Shown: positions 32,975-45,039, counted from the first letter of the stretch. The stretch: 64,000 bases of DNA from Macrosoma leucophasiata (GCA_036365455.1 JAWQUS010000007.1:24196001-24260000), one strand, 5' to 3'. A program made the numbers and translations. Notes: generated by a model from the sequence alone, not told the origin.

Positions 32975-33190
32975 TTTTAAGAAAAAATATGGAAAAAATT
33001 ATTTGACTCCAGGCGGGACTTGATCCCGCGGCCACTGGGATCACTAGTCGCCTTACCAACTGAGCTACCGAAGTATACAGATGACGTGACAGTTGAATTT
33101 TTCCTTCTCATTTTGCATCGCCTTGGGGTGGCGGCAACGTCATCTATTGCCAACAACGTTAGACAGTAGTACCGTTTCACTTGCATGTGT
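32975..33190 (-). mobile_element. SINE-F, diverged copy
   Basis: Reverse-strand head CTTCGGTAGCTCAGTTGGTA and CGCGGGATCAAGTCCCGCC, then a body parallel to the 14857 cluster (ATAGATGACGTTGCCGCCAC). It keeps the flank word TGCATGTGTTTTTGCG at 33183, matching CATGTGTTAATGCG in the cluster, so this flank belongs to the element. Confidence 0.8.
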
Positions 33191-33235
33191 TTTTGCGAAA
33201 AATCTAGTAGTTAAATAAAACAATCTTTCTGTATA

Positions 33236-33921
33236 GTCCAGTTCACAAGTTGAGAACGGTGAATGTCGAAAAATACGTATGATATCTACCTACCTCATTC
33301 GATGCGGAATTATGTCTAGGAAAATGTGCTAAAAATCGTTTTACCCTTTTTTGCACTTAAAAATTTGTCAAAAAAATATAAAAAAAGGAAAGATTTCAAA
33401 ATCTGTAAAAAGTTATGAAATTTAAACATAAGACATTTAAAGAGAAGGCAATATCCAATTAAAAAATCTTTACTTCGAAACTATCTCAATTATTATAAAA
33501 TTTAAATTGAACGCCGAAAATAGACCTCCACGGGTGAATTTTGAGATGAGGACGCGACATCTGAAGCTAAAACGGCACACAAAATTCTTTTTTATGATTA
33601 AATCTATTTATATAAAAATCAATTGCTGTTTGTTAGTCTCGCTAAAACTCCGATTTGGCTATTTTGGTTTTGAATGATTTTTGGAAGTCCAGGGAAGGTT
33701 TAAAAGGTAAGAAAATATGAAGAAATTGAAGGGAAATAGTAAAAACCATAATTTAATTTTCCCATACAAATAGTTCGTATCTATCAAACCTTTGACACAT
33801 TATTTCATTCTGAGGCAATACGAAGTTTGTCGGGTCAGCTAGTTAAATATAAGTATTACTGCGGTTCTATGACAACATATTTGTTCTCTATATTTCACAA
33901 TTTTCAACTTGTGAACTAGAC
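33236..33921. mobile_element. TA-flanked TIR element containing a Helitron
   Basis: Ends GTCCAGTTCACAAGTTGAGA and the inverted TTTTCAACTTGTGAACTAGAC, flanked by TA at 33234-33235 and 33922-33923. With the nested Helitron (33603-33842) removed, the element is ~446 bp. No transposase motif. Terminal repeats plus TA duplication suggest a Tc1/mariner-type non-autonomous element. Confidence 0.7.
33603..33842 (+). mobile_element. Mini-Helitron nested in the TIR element
   Basis: Starts TCTATTTATATAAAAATCAA, ends TTGTCGGGTCAGCTAG, and sits between A (33602) and T (33843) as Helitrons do. Related copies lie at 60509 and 62911. Landmark GGAAGTCCAGGGAAGGTTTA. No Rep/helicase sequence. Confidence 0.88.
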
Positions 33922-35516
33922 TATTACGTTTGCCGCTATAATTATTTTAACTCTGAGAGTTGGTAGAAGCAGGTCACTGTTGACTGATTCTATACTAGGG
34001 TGGGAAAAGATTTTCCGTGACACCTACAGAGGTTGCAGTTGTGTTGGACATTTCGTTCAGTGACAACAGTGCCGACACTTCCCTGTCTATCCCTTTGAGC
34101 TTACGTTACATCATCTTCAAAAATATTAGGTAAATTAGGAGAAGGAATCACTTGCCGTCATGGAAGTTGCTTGTTTTTATTACATAAAAAAGTATACTGT
34201 TTTTTTAGAAATATCTATGGACAGTAAGCAACAGTTATTATTGCGAAGAAGCCAAAGCTCGCTGTCAAAGTAATTGAGTCTTAAGTTAATCAGAAGACCC
34301 CGCAATCAATTTAGATAAAGTAGGTACCTACAACAACACAAAAGGGATCTGGCTTAAGGCAATAAAAATAATTTAATTTCTTTGATTGCGAGGTATTTAA
34401 CAAGAAGTGTTTAAAATTGAGGTGGAAGTGTTTTTATGGCGGTTGTGTTTTCGCTATATTGGTCTTTATTTCTAAGTTTATACGGGCTAGAACAGGTTGA
34501 TTGTGTCGTGGCCGAGTTGAGAGGAGGCACTGGTGAAAGGAGGACTTCCTCGCGGTACAGGTTGCATGGCATTCCGCATTGGCGATGCTATCGTACCAAT
34601 CTTATCTTGTTTTTCAACCACACATGAAAGTCCAAACTGAACTAGATTCTATCACTCGCGATCGATAGAACCGTGGGTGGCTCTTTTTGAATAGGTAAGT
34701 TAGAATCAAATAAATCTTTATTTAATTTAATATCTCTTTAAAAACTTTTGATATCAATTATGATTTTAAAATGTAAGTAAATAACGTAATTATATGTCAA
34801 TTTCATAATTTTAAATTAATATATTGTCATATGTTCCTTTTTACTTAAGATTGAGATGAAATAATAGGATAAGAAAAGAAAAAGAAAAAAATTACTTCGT
34901 TTTCATGAAACGTTCGCCTGTGATGAAAATGTTGAATACGTGCAGAAGCGGCAAATCGCATTAGGATACCCGTAAAAATGATATTTTATTATAACCAAGA
35001 TATTTATTTATCAATAATAATTATCACTTCGAACCCTGCTCAAGAGGCGTCATTTTTTATTTTTTTTCGATTTATTTGACAAATGTTACATTTTTTATGC
35101 AGCAGCACCCTTCCTCGAATACGTTGCTTGTTGTTCATACCTATTAGGCATACAAAGACACGCGTTGTTTACGTTTCTATTGTCAAGGATAAGGAATAGA
35201 TTTCAAATTCAGATGTTTTTTTATGTAATTTATAGGTATATGGTAATAATATCTATTCAGCCATTGTAGGTTGAATAGATTGTTGTTGACGATGACGATA
35301 CTTGGATTTCAAGTTATTCATGAAAACAATGCAACTTACAATTTTATTTCAACGGTTGACCCGTTTACAGTCTTAAGTCCTACAGACGGCATATGGTCTG
35401 TTTTATTGTTAAAAAAAATATCATTGTGTGTTCTTAAGTATTCGCAAGCTATTTTTATTGAAATAAAACTATTGTTATGGATATGATATGTTCTTAGGTT
35501 TTCGCGAGCTACACTC
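33922..35516. other. No gene seen
   Basis: AT-rich sequence. The frames 34436-34627 and 35271-35486 have no domain or splice support. Confidence 0.4.
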
Positions 35517-35663
35517 ATTGAAATAAAATTATTTTTACGGATTTATCTCGCGTATATTAAACTAAAATGATTTTTAAAATCAACCCGACGTTTCGGTCGC
35601 TTTTCATCATTTTAGTTTAATGTACGCGAGATAAATCCGTAAAAATAGTTTTATTTCAATATT
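35517..35663. repeat. Fold-back repeat with ~55-bp arms
   Basis: Arms 35517-35571 and 35605-35663 are near-perfect reverse complements (ATTTTTACGGATTTATCTCG; ATTAAACTAAAATGAT) around AATCAACCCGACGTTTCGGTC. The word ATTGAAATAAAACTATTGTT recurs just upstream at 35457. CCGACGTTTCGG flanked by such arms is a common lepidopteran interspersed repeat; class unknown. Scraps of it appear at 9775 (TGAGTGTAGCTCGTGAAAAC) and 24541. Confidence 0.75.
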
Positions 35664-35713
35664 GTTATGGATGTAGCTCGAATATAATTTCAGTTATTGT
35701 CATCGCATCAGCC

Positions 35714-36006
35714 CATAGAGCAACACCGGAGGGGAGTAGCCATATGCAGGTTTTCCCCACTGTCATAGTACAAGCCCAAATGGGCCTATACCTGTCGCCT
35801 AGGTGTTTAAATGTGTGCGTGAAATTGTTTCTGTATTTTGTTAAAGTCAAGGTGTGAGTTTCGTAGTAATAGACGATTTTTGTAGTGTGCGTGTGTGTCG
35901 CACGCATTTCCCTCCGCAAAAAATGACAAACTGTTTTGCATCGGTAATACACGCTATGGCTACTCCCCTCCGGTCCGCCGCGACCGGTGGGCCGCGTTGC
36001 TCTATG
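35714..36006 (+). mobile_element. hAT-type MITE M1, short subtype, in family E
   Basis: 293 bp between CATCAGCC (35706-35713) and TATCAGCC (36007-36014), 7 of 8. Left terminal repeat is the shortened form (CATAGAGCAACACCGGAGGG); right end carries the full GC-rich form ending GCGTTGCTCTATG. It landed at the tip of the RTE-type fragment that follows. Confidence 0.93.
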
Positions 36007-36225
36007 TATCAGCCGAAAGAGTCCCGCAGTGGACCAAAACCTCCCGTTAGGGGAGACAAGACCTAATCGCCACGTTTGGCATGCGGATTGTCGATCGCAG
36101 TGGCGGTAGTTTTATCGCAGAAGAGAACGCTCCTGCCCATCTTGCGTTATTGCACTTACTACCGCCCCATTCGAATGTTTTGACCGCCATTATTCAGTTC
36201 ATTGACTGCACTAGTAGGCGCGAAA
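36007..36225 (-). mobile_element. RTE-type family E fragment, reverse orientation
   Basis: Begins TATCAGCCGAAAGAGTCCCG (the reversed element tail), then TCGCCACGTTTGGCATGCGG, GCAGTGGCGGTAGTTTTATC and ACTACCGCCCCATTCGAATG. Same family as 31780 and 90. Confidence 0.65.
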
Positions 36226-36243
36226 TAATAAAATAGTTAAAAT

Positions 36244-36415
36244 ACATTCACGGCCCTGTAATTACCGGCATTGAGGAATAATTCATCCCTTAGGCCACAA
36301 GGGTGGCAACTACATTGAAATCTCTTGTTTCACGTGGATGATGTGTTTATAGGCTACAGTACTACTTGCCATCAATGTTAACTGTATGCTTGGTTGCCAC
36401 TTCATGTAAAAAAAT
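36244..36415 (+). mobile_element. Diverged SINE-A 3' half
   Basis: TCACGGCCCTGTAATTACCG, AGGGTGGCAACTACATTGAA, GTTTATAGGCTACAGTACTA, GCTTGGTTGCCACTTCATG, poly-A. Variants match the older copy at 19696 (ACATTGAAATCTCT). Confidence 0.75.
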
Positions 36416-36715
36416 AAACAAACAACAGAATCTTACGACACGTTCTAAATACGTCTCCCCCATCATTTACATGAAATGTAAAGCGGCAGAAAAAAATCGA
36501 TCCCATATTCGATCCGCAATAACAGTTGTTATGTAACATCATGTAATATGGAAACTATGGTAATCTGAGCTGTGCGTTGTCATTTGTCGCCTGTTCACGT
36601 TTGATTTAGGGCTGACCCGCATTATCGGATTTGTAAATAGTTTAAAAAAAGTATTATGTCACTTAAAATTGCTCGAACGAACTCACATTGAAATATTTTT
36701 TCTTAATATAATGAA

Positions 36716-36956
36716 ATGGCAATCACGCATACAGTTCCCAATTATTTATTAGTGAATACTGTATGTAGCCTATAAATATCTACAAAAACAGAGATATAAG
36801 GTCTATATGATGTTATGCCTCTGTGCCACACGATAGCGCTGAACAACACTAACCATATAGCGGCATGTAGATAATGCGATAATGATGCATACGCTCCTTC
36901 GCTGGTACTGGAGGTATAGATTCTTCTGGTGGTAAATTACCACCAGTAGAATCTAA
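36716..36956 (-). mobile_element. Diverged SINE-A, reverse orientation, ending in a palindrome
   Basis: ATGGCAATCACGCATACAGT, GTAGCCTATAAATATCTAC, GTTATGCCTCTGTGCCACAC and ACGATAGCGCTGAACA mark the family. The 5' end, TTCTGGTGGTAAATTACCACCAG, folds on itself with the flanking AGATTC/GAATCT words, a ~17-bp imperfect-arm hairpin at 36919-36955. Confidence 0.65.
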
Positions 36957-37489
36957 TGAAATTTCTGTCTGAATCTAATGAAATTGCTGTCTGCTTATGT
37001 TTTGAACATAATGTTCATAATGTTTGTTTGTTTAAAAATTAAAAGTTAAATAAGTAAACAAACACAAACATTTTATTTTCTGTATAAATAGGTAAAGTTC
37101 TTTGATTTTATGCCAAAGAGCTTAATTTTACGGAAACGATCTGAAATAGAAAAAACTATGGGTAATAATAACAAACAAAGTAATAAAGTAAATTAACGAT
37201 TATCATAACAACGCAACGGTAGGTTGCGTTAACCTACTACTTGTTATGGAGGACCATCGACCAAAAAATAAAATGTTACTTTTACTCACGCTTATGTAGA
37301 TCCAATAAAACACTTAAAAAGACGTGTGGCACTCGGGGACTGCCGCGGTAAAGCTATTGCATTTACATTATTATCTAATATTATGCAAAACAAAATAAAA
37401 TGCAAATAAAAGAAAAAAAATAGAAAAATGAAACAATAATTTTCTATTAATATTTACCACTTTTTAAATATTGAATGGAAAAACAAACA

Positions 37490-37545
37490 ATAATGCCTTA
37501 AATCAGCGCCTAGACCGCTCGGCCACGCTACCCACGAGGTCGGAC
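37490..37545 (-). other. tRNA-Leu-like half, probably SINE scrap
   Basis: The reverse strand reads GTAGCGTGGCCGAGCGGTCT then AGGCGCTGATTTAAGGCA, which looks like the 5' half of a leucine tRNA (D-arm and anticodon stem). No variable arm, B-box or 3' acceptor follows, so it is not a functional tRNA gene. Confidence 0.5.
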
Positions 37546-39417
37546 GGCGAAATTATACATGACTTTCTTTAAATGAGTTTAAAATTTGTATTCCGGAGCG
37601 TCCGGTTTTCTGCGTTACGGAATTTCTGAATTCGGTCCCCGCGCTCAAGGCCCGCGATAGAAGCTATGCAATAGCTTAAAAGTGACAGAGACAGCTGTCA
37701 ATTGTAAGTGTTTATTGTCACATAAATGGCCGAATACTCAAGCGTCGCTTAATTTTTAGCAACCTTAAAATATAACTTATCTCTGTCTTTTGCACGTGTA
37801 TTATAGAGACAAAACACTTTTAAGTCTCACTTCGATTTAAATGACGTTTCAGTTTTTTGCCCAAAGTGTTTGTAAATTGAGTTTCAAGTGTCATGTAAAG
37901 TGTAATACAAATACAATAGACAAATAGGCGCTTTTGGACTTTATCGATTTATAGATTTCAAATTACGTGAACAGAAATCAGTGTGATTGTTTGTGTTTGT
38001 GTTTGCAATGGAGGTATCGCATCACGGTTCAACGAACCTTAACGTGTTCCATATATTATTGTCATGTACAATCAATTACTATAGTCAGCAGAATAGATAC
38101 GACTATTCGGATAGTTGATATTCGAATGAAAGGAAACAAAATTAAATATTAAAGTAATTGAGTTACTAATGACCTTAGTTTGCTGGCAATTATGTTTAAA
38201 ATATGGGATATAAAAGAAACAATGCCGTCATTCATATCCTTGTAATTATTGAACAACAGTCTAGATATGAATCTATCAGTAAAAAAATATAATAATATGT
38301 ACGTATTATCGCAACATTATCTTTTTATTGTGGTAGGTAATTTTGTTGGGGAAGGTCAAAATAATAGTTTTAAAGGAAGGGCAGCAGGTGTGAAATTCAA
38401 ATATAGTATTAGGTAAGCATCTCAAAGGAAGTCTTAACGTTTATTGTTAAATTATTTATTATTTTTATGCATATAAATGGTACATAGAGGCAAACTTAAT
38501 TATCTTTCAATGCTATCGTCTAATAGGTTACACATACTGTAATCAACATACTACTCGTATATTGACTTAAAATTATTAGAATGTACTTAATTCGTGTTTC
38601 TTAACAATTGTCAATATTTAACAATTTGGCATGTAGATATCTATTTATTGTAGTAGGTAATCGTTTTAAGTTCCAGTTTTGGGTACTTTTAGAAATATTT
38701 TTTTTATATTGTAGTGTGTTTTATTAGTGTAGTGTAGGGATTTTTTTCGCTCGCGCGTTCTTCTTTGGTTGTATTTTAATCTAAAAGATTTATTCCCGAT
38801 GCCTTATTTCCGCTACATTAAAAAAGTAGGTACCTACCTATCGTATTTTATCCCTAAAATACACGTGATTTAAGGCGTGGGTTCATCTAAAACCTCACCA
38901 CGTATCACCAGGGGGGAGAAGGGGGGTCAAAGTAACGCTAAAAAACATTACGTGATTAATGAACGCCTTTTCTATACGAGCCATATCAAATTTTAATATT
39001 AATAATTAATTACAATAAAAGAAGACTGTCGACCTTTACGAATCCTAGTATCTATTTGGACTTCCTATTGAAATATGATTCAAGTTCAGAATTATTTTGC
39101 ATTGTATTGCGTAATAAACCATTACACGTATAAGCGTAATATTATATAATGTATCGTATTATTTTACCTTTTATTGTTTACGTTGATTGACGATTTTATC
39201 CTTTGTTCAGCATTTCGATTTGTGGCAACAATCAGCTGTTTAAATGTTGGCCAGCTTATCTATTCGTAACGCTTGCGCATTACATAAATAAGTGATACGG
39301 CGAAAATTGTGCCGATTCTTTTCATTTTGTGTCAATGAGTTTTGTGAATGGGTCACTCCGTCTCTTTTATAATTACTTAGATGTAACTTGACTGCGCACT
39401 TTCGTAGTTTCGCACAC
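37546..39417. other. No gene or clear repeat seen
   Basis: AT-rich, low repeat content. A T-rich stretch near 38445-38530 (ATTTTTATGCATATAAATGG, GAGGCAAACTTAATTATC) resembles the antisense LINE tail at 45040 but is diverged. Short open frames only. Confidence 0.4.
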
Positions 39418-39690
39418 AATGACGGAGCTCACGGGCGTAGGCACCACTGCATTACCTAATATACTTGCCGCTAAATGGTAGTGTTCAGCACTATCGTGTT
39501 CCGGTCAGATGGTAATGTACGGCCCTGTAATTTCCGGCCAGAGGCATAACACCTTTGGCCGCAGGAGTGGTAACGCATCTGCATTTTGACCTTGGTCTTC
39601 GTGTGGGTGTCTATAGGCTGCAGTCATCACTTAACATCAATGTGAACTGCATGCTTGTTTGCCACTTCCATTACCTACATAAAAAAAATA
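39418..39690 (+). mobile_element. SINE-A, nearly complete
   Basis: Starts in ATGACGGAGCTCACGGGCGT and keeps the whole body to CTTGTTTGCCACTTCCATTA and poly-A. The first ~20 bp are missing. One base lost in TTTCCGGCCAGAGG (normally CCGGCACAGAGG). Confidence 0.92.
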
Positions 39691-39843
39691 AACTTCTGTT
39701 ATTAGTCGAAATTGGAGTTGCCAAGATGTTCGGCGGCTTCTTGGTTCCCGTCAGTATTCCTGTCGGACACAATGTGTATTTTGGGGCAATTTAATCAAAT
39801 AAGTTTTAGCTTTGGTAACCAATTGTCTTCAGTTTAGTAGCGA

Positions 39844-40290
39844 TTGTTAGGATTACACCTAGACCGAAGGATGACATGGAAAGACCACTTAAGAAACAAA
39901 CGCAATCAAATCAACATCCGATTCAAAAATCTGCTATGGTTGATGGCGCGACAGTCTACCTTATCCCTGAGTAACAAGCTGAAAGTTTATTGCTCAATAA
40001 TAAAACCAATCTGGACATATGGGATTCAGTTGTGGGCCACAGCCAGCAAATCGAACATAACGTGCCTCCAGATAGCCCAAAATAATATCCTCAGGGTCAT
40101 ATCATCAGCACCATGGTTTATTCGCAACTCAGTAATCCATGAATACTTGGAAATGCCAACCATCTCTGAAGAAGCAAAACACTACTCATTAAAGTACAGA
40201 GACCGTCTCAAAACTCACCCAAACCCACTCTCTGCACCACTGCTCCAGCCAAGCATTAGTAGACTGAAACGAGCCAATGTGCCGTCTTAA
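39844..40290 (+). pseudogene. Jockey-type LINE reverse transcriptase C-terminal remnant
   Basis: A 148-residue open frame with LGLHLDRRMTWKDHLRNKRN, SLSNKLKVYCSIIKPIWTYG, IQLWATASKSNI, ISSAPWFIRNSVIHEYLEMP and RDRLKTHPNPLSAPLL. These are the thumb and C-terminal motifs of jockey-clade reverse transcriptases, where the LHLDRRLTWK...PIWTYGIQLWG...APWYV series is strongly conserved. The endonuclease and palm domains are absent, so it is 5'-truncated. UTR-like sequence follows to about 40690. Confidence 0.88.
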
Positions 40291-40727
40291 TATGGTGAAC
40301 TGGGACACTGGTCCTATCTAGCCCAACCGTCTTCATCACTGCACCTATCTGCTTATAGTTAAATGAGACTGATCGCAGATTCAAGAGGGGAAAAAAAAGC
40401 TTTGTAGCGCACGTAGTAGGTACGTCGGATAACAGATATTTTGCATTCAAAATAATGCTAAACAAGTGCATAAATTGGATAACATTACAACATGTCCTTG
40501 ACTCAACTTACATACTTTTGTGAACTTCGGCCAAAACATTATATTTTGTTTTTGTTTTTCTAATACCTGAAACAATTTTTTCAGTTGAACATTTAAATGA
40601 ACTGATTTCAACTATAGCAGCGATTGCAGAGATATTTGCAGCTGTGTAAATATTGTATGCATCTTATTTGTCATAAAATCTTTATTCAATAGACCTTTAA
40701 TTTTGGCCGACTTTTGAACCTTTTGGT

Positions 40728-40990
40728 CGTTTTAGGGTTCCGTAGTAAACAAGGAACCCTTATAGTTTTGCCATGTCCGTCTGTCTGCCTGTCCGTCCGT
40801 GGTTTAGCGCAAAAACTATTAATCGTAGAGACTTGAAATTTGGCACAGGTATATATCTTTATTACGCCGACAAAGTGGTAGAATAAAAACATGACATATT
40901 TTTTATTTAGAGTACCTCTTCTGCATGTAACGCGCGGTTTTTTTTTCGATTTTTATATAGTGTAGGATATCGTTGGATAGGTCTTTCTTT
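40728..40990 (+). repeat. Interspersed repeat (GGTTCCGTAGT family)
   Basis: TTTAGGGTTCCGTAGTAAAC, CCCTTATAGTTTTGCCATGT, the PyCTGTC run, GTGGTTTAGCGCAAAAACTA and GAGACTTGAAATTTGGCACA. Same family as 18911-19152, opposite orientation. A related element with GGGGTTCCG...CGGAACCCC ends lies at 41085-41311. Confidence 0.65.
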
Positions 40991-41084
40991 TGACAATCTG
41001 GCATTTAATTCAAAGTAAGAAAAGCATTAGTGCTGCCTGTGAATCTGGCCCTTGACTGAACATAGCTTAAAAAAAAGATGAAGT

Positions 41085-41311
41085 AGAAAGCGGCCAAGTG
41101 GGAGTCGGACTCGCCTATAAACGAATCCGTGGTAGGAAGTAGGTAATGTTTACCGATAATTTTATAAATTGCAGTTTTGATATTTTTATTATATATATCT
41201 CAAAATTTCTAAATTTACATCTCGTGCTAACGAAATTACGTTGAATATTTTATTGAATTGATTTTTTGAGTTAGGGGTTCCGTTTTTTGCCATTTGGCCA
41301 CGGAACCCCAA
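41085..41311 (+). repeat. Interspersed repeat ending in a GGGGTTCCG hairpin
   Basis: Begins AAGCGGCCAAGTGGGAGTCG and ends with GGGGTTCCGT...ACGGAACCCC (41275-41308), a 10-bp-arm hairpin. The opening phrase (GGCCAAGTG then GAGT) is repeated at about 41910. Common in insects; class unknown. Confidence 0.6.
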
Positions 41312-41486
41312 AAATGATAGTCAGTAAAGTAATCATGACGCGACAGTTACTAAACGTTAAACATGATCGTCAAGTTTATTGCGTCGAGTCATTTCATTAC
41401 GCCGAAAATAAAACTTAGCCGACTGTTGTCTTGATACCTAACATTGTTCCTATCGGAATTAGAAAGAAAGAAAGATATATATTTTT

Positions 41487-41776
41487 TTATGTTCGAAAGT
41501 GACAAACAAGCATGCAGCTCACATTGATGTTAAGTGATCTGATTGCAGCTTATAGACACTTACAGATAAACCAGAGGTCAAACTGCAGATGCGTTACCAC
41601 TCCTGAGGCTTAAGGTGTTATGCCTCTGTGCCGGGAATTACAGGGCCGTACTTAACCACCTAACCGGAACACGATAGCGCTGAACACTACCATTTAGTGG
41701 CAAGTATATTAGGTAATGCGGTGGTGCCTACGCCCGCGTGCTCCGTCACTGGAGCTCTACCACCAGTAAAAATTAC
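41487..41776 (-). mobile_element. SINE-A, nearly full length, reverse orientation
   Basis: Poly-T side TTATGTTCGAAAGTGACAAA through AGTGATCTGATTGCAGCTTA to GCTCTACCACCAGTAAAAAT. All landmarks are present in order with ~10% substitution by eye. Confidence 0.92.
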
Positions 41777-41984
41777 CCAACAACACACAACATACATACA
41801 CACAACGAGAAAAGAGAAAAACAGAAAGAGCATTAGTGATGCACAAAGCGTAAAACTATACATCGATATACCTCTACCTATCGATACATCAAAGTCTTAA
41901 AAAAACGGGCCAAGTGCGAGTATATTTAGATCATTATCTACGGCTGTTTTTTAAATTTGTTCTAAAATACGGCTAAAATAAGGC

Positions 41985-42150
41985 TGAACCTAGTTTAGAT
42001 GCTAGTGATTATTAAAAGTGAGCTGTATCTTATTATTACATAAGCTATCCCGAAGTGAAAGTCCCGTCAAAATCGCTTTAGCCGTTCCCGAGATTAGCCG
42101 GGACAAACAGATAGACAAAAATTGTTAAAAATGTTGTTTTGGTATATGTA
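41985..42150 (+). repeat. Interspersed repeat (AAAGTCCCGTCAAAAT family)
   Basis: TTACATAAGCTATCCCGAAG, GTGAAAGTCCCGTCAAAATC, CCGTTCCCGAGATTAGCCGG, ACAGATAGACAAAAATTGTT. Second copy at 61105-61295. Widespread in Lepidoptera, class unknown. Confidence 0.6.
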
Positions 42151-44609
42151 CCGTGCACATACATATGCATTTTGTAAAAAGCGGTTATTTTATATTACAA
42201 AGAGTATAGATTATTATTTTATTTAACACATCAAGTGAGTGTCCTACTCCATTTTACTCCATTAATATTTTTAAAACATTCACTCTCGTCTTTTATATAG
42301 TACCTGTGTACATACCTGCTATTGTTATTCTTATAGTCAATAGTATCGGTCAACATAAGATAGTTCGATAAAATTCTAACAGATATATCGTTATCAGAGG
42401 CGCTAATGTCGCGTACATTAACGAGCGACAAATCGCTTAGTAATCGTGCCCTAATCACGGTGCACAACCAAACTGTTTGAACCCATACTGGGAGGCACTT
42501 AAAATGCTGCGACATATGCTCGTACTTTTTTGGCTACGTTCCGTAGTAGTAGGTGCAAGATGCTATTTTTGCATTTACTCGAGCGCGTCAGATTAAGATA
42601 TGTAAGATACGTTGCACCCAGTTGGATACCTCCACCAAATCTAAAAGTTTAGGTATGTATGTATAAAACCGCGCCCGTAGGGCAGGCCTTAAACATTTTC
42701 AAATGTCTGCCACGATCTTACTTCATTGCCGAATCGTCTGAATCCTTTTAAACTCTCCCAGAATATCTGGCGCGTCCTTGACCCACGATGTTGAAGCTGT
42801 ACTCTTTTCGGAAAGACTCGATTCTTACAAAAATGGAGGTGAAAATTTACTCGAGAATTTCAAATACCCAGAAAGGACGTTAAGTGAACCCAATCAAAGC
42901 TCCCATCCAAAATTCTGACGTTTTGGATGTAAAGCAAGCTCGTGGCGGTAGCCCTAGTAGAAACCTTAGATTCGGTGGAGGTACCGGGTGCAAGGACCTC
43001 CAGGTGCAGAGTAACTCCAAAAATCCCCTCTTGGGCTCCCTCCCCTACAATAGCCAAGGAATTGGGAAGAAGCATAATCAGCCATAAAAAGTGGCTAATT
43101 CTGACAGATAACGATATTGAGGTCACATATCTAGCAGCGAGATGCAAATTTCTATACATTTCATCTTATGTAGTAATATTTTACGATAACAATCTTCTCA
43201 TACAAGTGGTCGTTTGAATAATGTACTAAGTCATTTCATAATATCATATGCCATAAAATAGCATGTCATTAATTTAATTTATTTTATTGAACTATCAGTA
43301 ACAAATAACATAATATTACTTTGTTAAGGAACCCAACTTGATCTCAGAATATTTACGTTTGATAAACAGACTGTTTATTATTAATGTTAATTATAAGAAA
43401 TACAATAAGTTAGTTTAACGGTTTGAAATGTGGTGTGAATGCCCTTTTGGAAATGATTATGGTTTAAATATTAGATATAATACATACATACTTATAACTC
43501 TAAAACTCTAAACTCTACATTTATTGATATTAACACTCTGTAATAATATTTTCAATACAATGTAAACATTCCTACCCAAAAAATATTATTTAAATACATA
43601 AAATATAAGTTAAGTGATGGATGAGTGAAAAGTTTATAGAACTACGTACCTATATTATTGGATGACTAAGCACATTACAGCTCACGTTGAATAACCGGTA
43701 GTTAAGTTAACCAGGATACTTATTCTAAACATGATACTCATTGAATCGTAACTAAAGATACTCCTTGTTTCAATCTAAGCGCAATGATTCTCCAATGACG
43801 GGCAAGTGAGAGTTTTTCAGTCGCGCATGATTCAGTCGTTTGTTCAACTTTAATGTGTATAGAAAGAAGTTCTGTTCATTAATTGTTATTATTTCAAACG
43901 GATCATATGATACCGACAATAAGAACTCTCTAACTCTAAGAGTCTCTCACTTCCTATTTAATTTTCTAACAACATTGTTAGGTTGAATTTGTTTAGGATC
44001 CTTAAAGAAATATATTGTATACTGCATAATTAAATGCTTCAATGACTGTCAATGCTAAGCGCGTCAATTTCCATCCGTATTTTTTTCATCAGTGCGCCAA
44101 TAGTATTGAGAATCGCTTCAATTATCTGAAGTAAACGATCATTATTGGCGTAAATGGGATTCATTCACGTAACCTTTGTCAAATCGTAATTAACAGTCTC
44201 TAGATTTCCTATGAGAATAGACGTTTCGTCGTAAAGCGCCATTTTAGGCGCCGCCAACGATGCACGCGGTGGACGCGTGTCTATATCAATCCGATTAGGC
44301 ATCGTTACTTTTAAGCAGCTATTACATTTTCTAATTTGTAAAGTTTACGCGTAGTCTTTCTTTGTTTCTGTTGATAATTTATGCATTCACTTAATTATAC
44401 CTATTTAAGTGGTTTTTGTGCATATTACAAATTTGCCATCCATTTTAAATGGTTGCGTGCTTTTGTTAAGAATTAACAATTTAAATGTTGTTAGTAATTC
44501 AAATACAATTTATTTGTTTTTTTTTTTTTGGTTTTGATATCTGGATATCTTCTTTTCGTTACTTTATGGAATTTTGGATTCGGTTTCTTAAATGACATAA
44601 AAATATTTA
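42151..44609. other. No supported gene
   Basis: AT-rich. 42740-43160 is somewhat GC-richer with overlapping open frames on both strands (42860-43159 minus, 42942-43217 plus), possibly a decayed coding remnant of a mobile element, but no motif could be recognised in either frame. Confidence 0.35.
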
Positions 44610-44755
44610 CCCCCTTATTCATGAACGTACATTAGATACGTTTTAGCTATCGAATGCTTTGTCTTTGTCAGTTGCATTGTCAAATGTGCTGGATAGAAAA
44701 AGACAAAGTAGAGATTAGCAACACTTTAGCTAAAATACGTTTATGAATAAGGGGG
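44610..44755. mobile_element. 146-bp MITE, CCCCCTTATTCATGAACGTA ends
   Basis: Inverted ends CCCCCTTATTCATGAACGTA and TACGTTTATGAATAAGGGGG. Flanked by TTTA at 44606-44609 and 44756-44759, a 4-bp duplication. The centre (GTCTTTGTC / GACAAAG) also pairs, so much of the element can fold. Superfamily not certain. Confidence 0.8.
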
Positions 44756-44772
44756 TTTATGTTTAATATCAA

Positions 44773-45009
44773 CTAGTGACCCGCTCCGACTTCGCACGGG
44801 TGAACGGATGCAAAAAACGCACGCCCTGCATTTTTAATCCGTAATATCTTCTAAAGTGTGTGTTTCTCTACTATATTATGCATGTATTATCCTCTTGAAT
44901 CACTATGTATTAGTAAAAACCGCATCAAAATCCGTTGCGCAGTTTTTAAGATTTAAGCATACATAGGGACAGACAGTGAGAAGCGACTTTGCTTTATACT
45001 ATGTATTAA
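44773..45009 (-). mobile_element. Helitron-like element, reverse orientation
   Basis: Minus strand ends GGAGCGGGTCACTAG at 44773 followed by T, as in Helitrons. The other end (TACATAGTATAAAGCAAAGT near 45005) matches a common lepidopteran family that normally starts TCACTACATAG; here the exact 5' TC is lost. Contains ATCCGTTGCGCAGTTTTTAA. Confidence 0.65.
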
Positions 45010-45039
45010 TAAGTAAATATGTACGTATTTTATTTTATT

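Noticed and set aside
37490..37545. tRNA-Leu gene
   Set aside because: Only a 5' half; no B-box or 3' acceptor follows.
42860..43217. Overlapping open frames on both strands
   Set aside because: No recognisable motif in either; kept only as a possible decayed remnant.
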